NCBI RefSeq assembly: GCF_014851395.1
Contig: NW_024041151.1
Coordinates: 29,992,231-30,056,230 of the forward strand
Length of the DNA: 64,000 nucleotides
Direction: 5' to 3'
Source: Micropterus salmoides
Lineage: Eukaryota > Chordata > Actinopteri > Centrarchiformes > Centrarchidae
Each line of letters begins with the position of its first letter. Positions within the stretch are counted from its first letter, which is position 1. The notes beneath the pieces were generated by a model. That model made no database searches. It worked only from the letters and a program-made list of their open reading frames with translations, and had not been told where the DNA came from. Position numbers and translations under genes: made by a program. Positions 56,500-64,000 of this stretch are shown here, one piece after another.

Positions 56500-56592
56500 T
56501 AATCTTAATTTCCTTTGGCGCAACGTCATTACGTCTGTGAAGAAAACCTCCCATATTTGGCTGCAGCTTCCTGTGACAGCTCGACGCCCATC
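56500..56592 (+). promoter_or_regulatory. Probable fpgs core promoter / 5' UTR
   Basis: TTTGGCGC (56,514-56,521) matches an E2F site and is followed at once by ACGTCATTACGTC (56,523-56,535), two CRE/ATF-like half sites. They lie 58-79 bp before the first fpgs ATG. No TATA box, as expected for a growth-linked housekeeping promoter. Inferred from motifs only. Confidence 0.45.
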
Positions 56593-59500
56593 ATGGTGTG
56601 CATGTCTCGCGTGTGGCAGCAGGGCTGCGCGTTTGCCGCGAGGCTCCGAAGGAAGGACTGTGCATGCAGGTTGGCGGGCCTTTCAGTCAGACTCTCCAGC
56701 ACCAAAACGGCACCCCAGATACCAGGCATGGAGTACCAGGTAAGCCGGGTTACAGTCTCTTCTACCCGTGTTTGCAGCGGCTGCTAGCGAGCTAGCTAGC
56801 CACCAGCGCTACAACAAGTTTGCAATACAACCGCATTCACAACTGCTACAACTCTGACTGTACAGTTTGGAGATGGATAGAAACATGGCTGACAGGATCA
56901 CACGGAACTACTTGAAGTAGCCGATTTAAGTTAGTTAACGGAGCCGAGTGACCATGTGCTAACAAATTAGCAGTTGGTTAGAGTGACTGTGCTATGAAAA
57001 GTTACGTTACAGTGTGGACAGAGCTGCTTACTATCTGTTACTGGCTCAACACGTCAAAGTGCAACCTGTGTGCTAACACGTGTTCTGAACCTCTTCTTTG
57101 ATGACATATGAGAGTTTCACTTTAACGTGATGTGTGTTTACCTTTTTTGTCATCAGTGGTTGTGTTGTGTTTTCACTTAGTATTACTCACACTTCTATAT
57201 CTTAAGTGATACAAGGAACTGTCAGGACAGTCACTAGAAAGACACTTGGCTTGTGTTCATTTATCGCAGTGTTAATGCAAATGAAGGTGATGCAGCCACA
57301 TCCACTGCCAGCACAGCCACTCTCTGGCAAGGTTGATGTTTTATAATGCACATGTCCATTACAATTAAATGTGACTCAGCCATAATTGATGGGATTGTTC
57401 TCCACGCTAATCAAGGCGACTAAAGATTGTTTTCATTATTGAATGAGATTTCTTTTTTGGTTTATGGTTTGGTCCATAAAATGTCAGAAAACCGTAACCA
57501 ATGTCCATCACAGGTTCCCAAAGTTGATGTAGTAGGTCTAACTCTGCGTTGCGTTATGTAGAAAGCCAGGACACACTTTATTATCTTGGAGCAGTCAATT
57601 TGCCAACAGCAATAACCGCAGCAATGGTTTATTTTATTCAGAAACAGAACATTCAGTTTCCCTCACGTACATGTTCTCAGCGCATTTTTTATGTGGATTT
57701 CAGTGAAACTCAGCATTCGTACTGGTACTTTCGTTTTGCTGGCAGTGATAAACATAAGCCCAGTGAAATGTCTGCTTTTGCTCAACAGGGAATGTGCTGT
57801 AGATAGAATTATACCGGTAATTTTGGACATAAATATTGGTAAAGATATGTGTTGTATTCTTCTTTTAAAGGAATACTTGGGCTTTTTGGGAAATATGCTT
57901 ATTTGCTTTCTGGCAGAGAGAAATAGGTTGATACCGCTGTCATACCCAGAGGTGGAAAGAGTACAAGAATACTCTACTTAAGTAAAAGTGTGATTACTTT
58001 GATGAACGTTTACTTAAGTACAAGTAAAATTACAGATATAAAATCTACTCAAGTAAAAAGTAGCTCATTTAAAATTTACTCAGAGTAAAAGTTACTTAGT
58101 TACTTTTTTAACCTCCTAAAAGAACTTATTTAAATTGATTTAATATCTTAATTATACAACTTATTTAATTAAATTGGATTCTCTTGCGAATTGATAAGGG
58201 AACAAAGCCATATGGCGCTTTCAATTTTATTTTGTTTGACCGATGAAAATAAAGAAATTTAATGTTAAAATGAGAAGTTTGAGAATGTTTTCGCTTCTTT
58301 AGGAAACTGTGGCTGAACAGATTAGACCCTAGCGGGCCCCACTGGACTGGGAAAATGGGAAACACTGGACTGTATAAGTCATATCCACATTTTCATTGTG
58401 GTAATTTTAATGGGATATCATAAGTACAATAAAGAACTAGTTACCAGCAAGTTGCTAATGCCAACCATGCATGCACTGATGTCTTTTTGGCTATTTGGAG
58501 CAAAGAATCTTTCCAAACTATGAAAACTTATTTTTAACCACCAATGGAAGTAGACTATTATTTAACTGACCTCTACATCAGGGGCCCTCAACTACATTTG
58601 TTCTAAGCAGACACTGTGGGGTTGGACTTTCAAAAATAATTGCCATATTACTGTTTACTATTTTCAGCTTTCTTAAAATGAACGGTTTATATCAGGGTAA
58701 ACAGACTACTAAAATACATAGTAGGCCTAAATCCATAATGATGAATCTACATAGGCTACTAGACAGGCCTACTTAACTAGAAAATGCTCTCAGACCACAG
58801 CCAAGGAGGCAGTTCACTGAGGAGTGATGGCTAAAATCTGTAATTGTAAATGTAACTCTCTGATTGGCTTTAATCAACCGGTTTTGACGCTATGCGCCAT
58901 TATTGTGCACGAGAGACCTGTAGTTAAGCCTATTGGTGGTAGCAGATGACTTTTAATAGCACATAGCACCGAAGTCCGGGAAGCTAAACAGACTAGTTAT
59001 TGGTATTTTCGATAATTCTGTGAGCAGTCATGATCTGACTTTATGCTGCACACAACATGAGTCTGTGAACAGCGAAAGGAGTTGGTTACCTTGTGAGAAG
59101 GTGGAGGTGTGCAGCCTGTCGCCTGCAGCTCTTTAACAGCTCACTGCGTCTGCCACTGACTGTTGCATTACTCACTGCAGTATTTCAAACTGGTGCACTG
59201 TCAGAAAACTGTTAAGGGACGGTTGTCTTGTTGTGTAGATACATTTGTGAACAATAACAGCGGTCAGCGTTGATCTCGCTTACAGACAGATTGCATTTCC
59301 TGTGACTACTTCAAAATAAAAGTCAACTTGTGTTTCGCCAGTTAAAAGTTTTTAATGTGAAGCTGCAGCAGCAGGAAAGGGTCAGTTTGCATTGCATGCC
59401 CTACTTAAGGAAAAGTAAAATTAAAGATTTAAAAAACGACTTTAAAAAGGAAAGACCAACAGTCTGACTGACACTCAGCCCCAAGTCCATTAGTTTCTAC

Positions 59501-62500
59501 TGAAGATGTAAATCCTTAAAAAGGCTGTATTTTTAAACAAACAGGAGGAAACAGTGCATTTGTGGGGGACTATTTTCAGTGGCGGATGAATGTGGTGCTC
59601 TAGTGAGTATTTGGGGCAGCAGGACGGTGTATGTGGGACTGAGTTAGAATAAACTACAGTGTGTGTTCATGGTGTTGAATGAACATGTGACCCAGTGCAG
59701 CAGTGAGGCTCCTTGATGGGTTTTAATGGCTCAGAGGAAGAAGAGACATCAGGCTGTGATACACACACAGGACCTGTTAGTAGAGACAGTCGTAGGTTTG
59801 AGTCTGCACTAGATGTTCACAATATTGGCAAAAATGTGATATTGATCATGAATTTTGCTAAACCGATTCTACTTTTGATATTGTTAAACATATGTAAAAA
59901 CACAAGTTGATGGGCCTGTTTCTGATACACTGTTGCATCTCTGAGCCACACATCTTCTTACTTTTGTCCATTCTTTTCTTTCACTCCTGTGACTCACGTC
60001 GCTTTTCTTTATTCGTTTCTCTCCCGCTCTCTCGTCACTCAAAAGCTGTCGTATGCACACACATCACGTGCTATGCTCCATAGCACATGTTTGTGTAGTG
60101 GACCCATGCACTCACACTTGCATATGACAGCGCAACTGGCCTGAGACACATGATCGTATAGCTGTTTCAAAATTGAACACAACTAAGCCCCACAGCTACG
60201 GATGCATCTCTCCACTAAATAAACAGAATATTGCATACTTCCTATGACAGTTACGATGTTACACTGCACAAAGTGATATTTGTAAAAAATGATATTGAGT
60301 CAATACATTGTGCACATGGGATTTGTGTAATATCTTGCAGATTGTTTGCTTTGTCTGACCAACAGTCCAAAATCTAATCAATTTACAATGCTGGAAAACA
60401 GAAAAGTTAGAAACGGTGAATGCTTGGAATTGTTCTCTGAGAAATGATAGATTTTTCTGTTGATGGACTAATTGATCAATAGGCCAATCATTTCAGCGCA
60501 ATGATCCGGGTCCAGCATGAGGAAATGATTTCCTTTTTACATTATGGAATTAGTTGTAAGCTGGCCCAGTCAGTCAACTCATGGATAAGCACTGGTCTTA
60601 AATACCAGCTACTTACTGTAAGACAGCCAGTCATGATGCTCTTGTTACATAGCAAAATGTCCCAGGCAGGATGTGTGAATGGGGTTCAAGCTTCTGTCCT
60701 GTACTGTGTAGATTATGGTGGTTTGTGTTATTTTTATTTTTTTTTAAGCATGCTGTTCTGAAACCATTCTCTGCTTTTGCCGCAGGATGCCATTTGCACT
60801 CTGAACACACTACAGACCAACGCCAGTGCTCTGGAGCAGGTACGACGAGAGCGGAGCCACCCTCAGCAGCAGCTCCAGGCCATGAGAGCCTTCCTGGAAA
60901 GAGGCGGCCTGACAGTGAGTCAGTTATATCAGCTCAAATAGTACACAGGGCATGTTTGTAATGTAATACTGATGACTTCAAGTATTATCAACAATGTTAT
61001 TATTTAACATGATAAGTATTTCCTTTAGTCTTATCTAGTTTAGTCTTCTGTGTGTGTGTGTGTGGTTTTTAAAGGTGGAAGAATTAGACCATCTCAATAT
61101 CATTCATGTGACTGGAACAAAGGGCAAGGTGAGCTGACTAGACACACAAGCTGCATGTTGGTGTGTGTTGCATGTTGCATTTTAAAGGCCCAGTTTGTAA
61201 TTCTTTAACTACGTACAGACGTATTCACAAATAGAACGGAAGAGTTTTGATCTGGCTTAACCTTTGTCTACATTTAGGTCATAGTGTTCGGTTTAATATT
61301 TAGCTCCTAGCTCCCATTATGCAAGCTCTAAGAAAAGGTCACACAAACATGATTTCAAATGTCAGTTTATTCACTAAATGACACAAACTATTGTGACAGC
61401 TGTAGGAGGGCGGCCTCTAACTATGTTTATCTTTCAGGGGTCAACATGTGCATTTACTGAACAGATTTTGAGAAATTATGGCTTCCGCACAGGATTTTAC
61501 AGGTAAAACATTGTATGAATATTACGATGATATTGGCAGTACATGAACATCAGGCTGTTAGTTATGTAGAAACCAGAGATAGTTACCAAATCAGGATGAA
61601 AGAATAGTGGAGTATTGCAGTTAACACCATAACTGCCTATTCCTCAGACATCTTTTTCCAGTGCTGGAACTTAATGACCTGTAACGTAAGGTGTGGTCAT
61701 TGGCTGTGCTCTGTTCGGTCATGCCAGCACTGCTTGTTATATAGTGGCGAGAGTGGGGGAAACCTGTTTAAATGGAATGCAGGTGGCATGACGTTGAATC
61801 TCTGTCAACTGATAATCAAACTGCAGCAGATGGCTTACAGCTTGTAAACACTGGCAAAGATACCACAGCACCTTTTGGATTCAGATGTTACATGTCACGA
61901 TGGTGTTGGTACACATCGTATAAGGTTTACTTGCCACACAGAACCATTGATTGAGTTTGGAAAATAGGTGGTATCTGCTGAACTGAAAGTGAATTGAATT
62001 CATGACATTGTGTGAATACAGAATGTGCTGGGCATTACGCGAGGTCTCTGTCCTCCATCACCAATAAGGTGTAATTTGTCCCACCCTGGCAGGTGCAACA
62101 AAACAGGAGAGAAGATGTAAGTCAGACATAAACTAGAAGCGTGGTTTAAAAAAAATTGTTGCTGCAATTTTCTACTCCGATACTCTGTGCTTCCCAGTTT
62201 GCACATTTATCTTCTAAAGATGTTCCCAGGTGATTCCTACCTGTGGGCATCTAATATTTAAACCATTATGCAAAACAGTAACACAATAATAATACTGTGG
62301 GATTTTGCCATCATTAAAGTAAAGCAAATCCTAAGTAGGCTGTGCGGTATCAGGGTAACGGACTTTCACGAATAAAGATGCTCCTTTTTCTACTAAACCC
62401 ACACGGAGATGATGTATTGTAGTGGATGTCCTCAACATTGGTGGGCGACGCCTTGCAAAACTGCCTGACATCATCTACAATGCGACTACCGCCTTCCCTT

Positions 62501-63520
62501 TTCCAGCAGTAGGTAATCAACACATGAGCGTTAGCTGCAGCTTTTATTCGCTGACAAACTGTAACCTACACTGTACATTTACTGCTTTACTTCTCAGCTT
62601 TTTCTCTGCTCCGCTGCATTCACCTGCTGCTGCGTCACTTCAGCTCAGACACACCTACTATACTCACAGAAAGGAGCTACTTGGACTAGTTGAGAGAAAA
62701 ATGCTTCTGACCCTGTTTGGGAGTATTTTGCATTTAGTCCTGATGATTAAGGTGAGCCAGCCAACATGGAGATCAAGATCAGCTAAGATCCATAGCTGAA
62801 GAAGCCTTTTGGAAGAGAGGCAAAATATCTTCAAGCAACCTCAGCCAGGTCCAGTTGTTCTTGATTTTATCCCACCTTGGAGAGCCACTACAGATGAGGC
62901 TGTGTGCACATCATATCCGTTTTAGCTCACTGACTTGTTGATATTCGCAGTGGCAACAAGTGTCATTGGGTTCTCCAGCAAGAATGTATGGAAGAAGGCT
63001 CTTATTCCTTGTGTTCATTATTTTATGGCCCATAAGTATTTAAACCCAGCAAGATTTGTATAAGGAGGCTAACTGCATGTGAGACACACAGCACTGTAGG
63101 CTAGACAATGTGCTGTTAATTCTCCCATTTCACTCAGAATACTGGAATCACACTTTCACAGTGAAATCTAACCTTATGCACTCAACAATACTAATAATAA
63201 TATTTTGATCAGCTTCATTTGTTTGGTCATCCAGTAAAGGACGACACAGGACATTATTGATGCCTTGAAACAGGTCTCTTACTTATTATGTTATGTACAC
63301 CTGCAATAACATGCTTAACATTTATATTATGCATGTTGCCATGTTATTTCCTTCTACTCAGCCAGTGAAAAGTGGCTAAACACTGCTTTTTCTTCTTGGT
63401 TGCAGTTCCCCACATTTGGTCCAAGTCAGGGAAAGGATTAGAATCAACGGACAGCCCATTGGAAAAGAACTCTTCACTAAATACTTCTGGCAGGTTTATG
63501 GACGGCTGGATGAAACTAAG
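56593..63520 (+). CDS. fpgs: Folylpolyglutamate synthase, 5' part (cut by window edge)
   Basis: FPGS adds glutamates to folates with ATP, keeping them inside cytosol and mitochondria. Exons seen: 56,593-56,739; 60,786-60,914; 61,075-61,128; 61,438-61,502; 63,406-63,520. All introns are GT-AG with matching phases; 170 residues so far, and the next exon (starting around human DGSCVSMPP) lies beyond the window. Residues 1-45 are Arg/Ala/Ser-rich without acids except one Asp, a mitochondrial presequence; ATG 56,593 or the in-frame ATG 56,602 would start it. ATG 56,728 (MEYQ) corresponds to the cytosolic start of human FPGS. Then come DAICTLNTLQTNASALEQV, LNIIHVTGTKGKGSTCAFTE with the ATP loop TGTKGKGS split between exons 3 and 4, and SSPHLVQVRERIRINGQPI, the conserved SPH folate/ATP region. 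No damage seen. Intron 1 (4.0 kb) holds a hAT-like repeat; 59,451-60,785 and intron 4 are otherwise featureless apart from one Penelope tail. Confidence 0.96.
57951..59450. mobile_element. Large non-autonomous hAT-like repeat in fpgs intron 1
   Basis: The left end CAGAGGTGGAAAGAGTAC followed by ACTTAAGTAAAAGTGTGATT is a well-known fish hAT terminus. A matching tail (CTACTTAAGGAAAAGTAAAA, 59,400-59,450) suggests the right end. The interior is non-coding. No target duplication was confirmed. Confidence 0.5.
62785..62890 (+). mobile_element. Penelope-like element 3' tail in fpgs intron 4
   Basis: AGCTGAAGAAGCCTTTTGGA, CTTCAAGCAACCTCAGCCAG and TCCAGTTGTTCTTGATTTTA resemble the tails at 16,165 and 21,645. 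The GAAAC core is degraded here (CAAAAT). Confidence 0.6.
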
Positions 63521-64000
63521 GTAGGTCATGTAACAAGGCAAGGTTGCATAGTTGCAAAACACAGCTCCTTCTCAGTTTTAAATGTAACTGTTGTTTGTAA
63601 ATAGCCTGGCTGGAAAGAAACTTTACTGCCAGACTAACCCTGGCTATTCATTCACTTCACTCAGTGAACCTATTCAATGGATTAACCATTAATTGTCTAA
63701 AAGCAACGGCTGGCATTCCAAGGAGGGCTGGACGATTAATTGAAAAGCAATCGAAAACAAAATTCAGACCCTCTAAATGACGTAATTTTCAGTTATCTCG
63801 GTTTTTTAATCCTGTTCCCCCACTGTGTGTGTATTCATGTATTTTCCCCTTAAAAACATACTACAGCGTTTGTGGTCATGTGAGTCTGGCTTGTCCAGTC
63901 GTACTCAGCTTCCAGACCAGAGTCTGGAGCACAGCGAGATGTTAGCTAGTGCTAACCGGCTACACTTTCCAGCAGTTGTGGAAACAACAGACACTTTGAT
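63521..64000 (+). other. fpgs intron 5, partial
   Basis: Starts with donor GTAGGTC after DETK. No further fpgs exon is recognisable before the window ends. Confidence 0.8.

Noticed and set aside
56515..56592. 26 extra codons before the fpgs ATG
   Set aside because: No ATG in that stretch; it is an open 5' UTR, and the mitochondrial presequence begins at 56,593 or 56,602.
62422..62799. 125-codon ORF in fpgs intron 4
   Set aside because: No domain or splice logic; it ends in a Penelope-like tail.

Overview
This window is vertebrate nuclear DNA, almost certainly from a ray-finned (teleost, probably percomorph) fish. The evidence is two split genes with vertebrate exon structure and GT-AG introns, plus a typical fish mix of degenerate transposons: L2, CR1/Rex1-like and L1-like LINEs, Tc1 and hAT DNA transposons, Penelope-like elements, Ty3/gypsy and retrovirus-like LTR elements, tRNA-derived SINEs and long (GT)n tracts. 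No prokaryotic gene, CRISPR array or intact tRNA/rRNA gene was found.

Layout. Positions 1-39,300 contain no host gene I can support. They are repeat-rich intergenic DNA: a broken L2/CR1-type LINE with an esterase ORF1 (1-2,330); a retrovirus-like LTR with a tRNA-Arg-type primer site (about 3,300-4,440); a solo LTR with a 5-bp target duplication (6,382-6,954); gypsy relics on both strands (8.1-11.2 kb); a hAT element with a LINE nested in it (11,915-13,170); Tc1 pieces, a Penelope-like element and a palindromic foldback element carrying a tRNA-derived insert (15.5-17.7 kb); an L2 reverse transcriptase (22.4-24.5 kb); and a hAT with a BED-finger exon and a perfect 8-bp duplication (26,554-27,874). 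Three non-repetitive stretches (about 14.3-14.7, 19.15-19.4 and 20.7-21.4 kb) look like candidate conserved non-coding DNA.

From 39.3 to 47.7 kb lies cdk9 on the minus strand, complete. Seven coding exons plus a 5' exon give a 372-residue kinase, collinear with human CDK9. One intron holds a Tc1 transposon. The 5' exon can extend the protein in frame by 21 residues and also holds a short upstream ORF. From 47.98 to 56.3 kb is a nested LINE/ERV/SINE cluster. From 56.6 kb to the right edge lies the start of fpgs (folylpolyglutamate synthase) on the plus strand: five coding exons, with alternative mitochondrial and cytosolic starts, cut off by the window.

The two genes are diverged head to head and separated by about 9 kb of retroelements. 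CDK9 (transcription elongation kinase of P-TEFb) and FPGS (folate retention) are also neighbours in human, so this is a conserved synteny block, but I see no functional coupling between them. I did not find a convincing undescribed system. The most unusual items are the foldback/tRNA chimera, the ribozyme-like core in Penelope tails, the cdk9 N-terminal extension with its uORF, and several insertions whose target duplications can be read directly.
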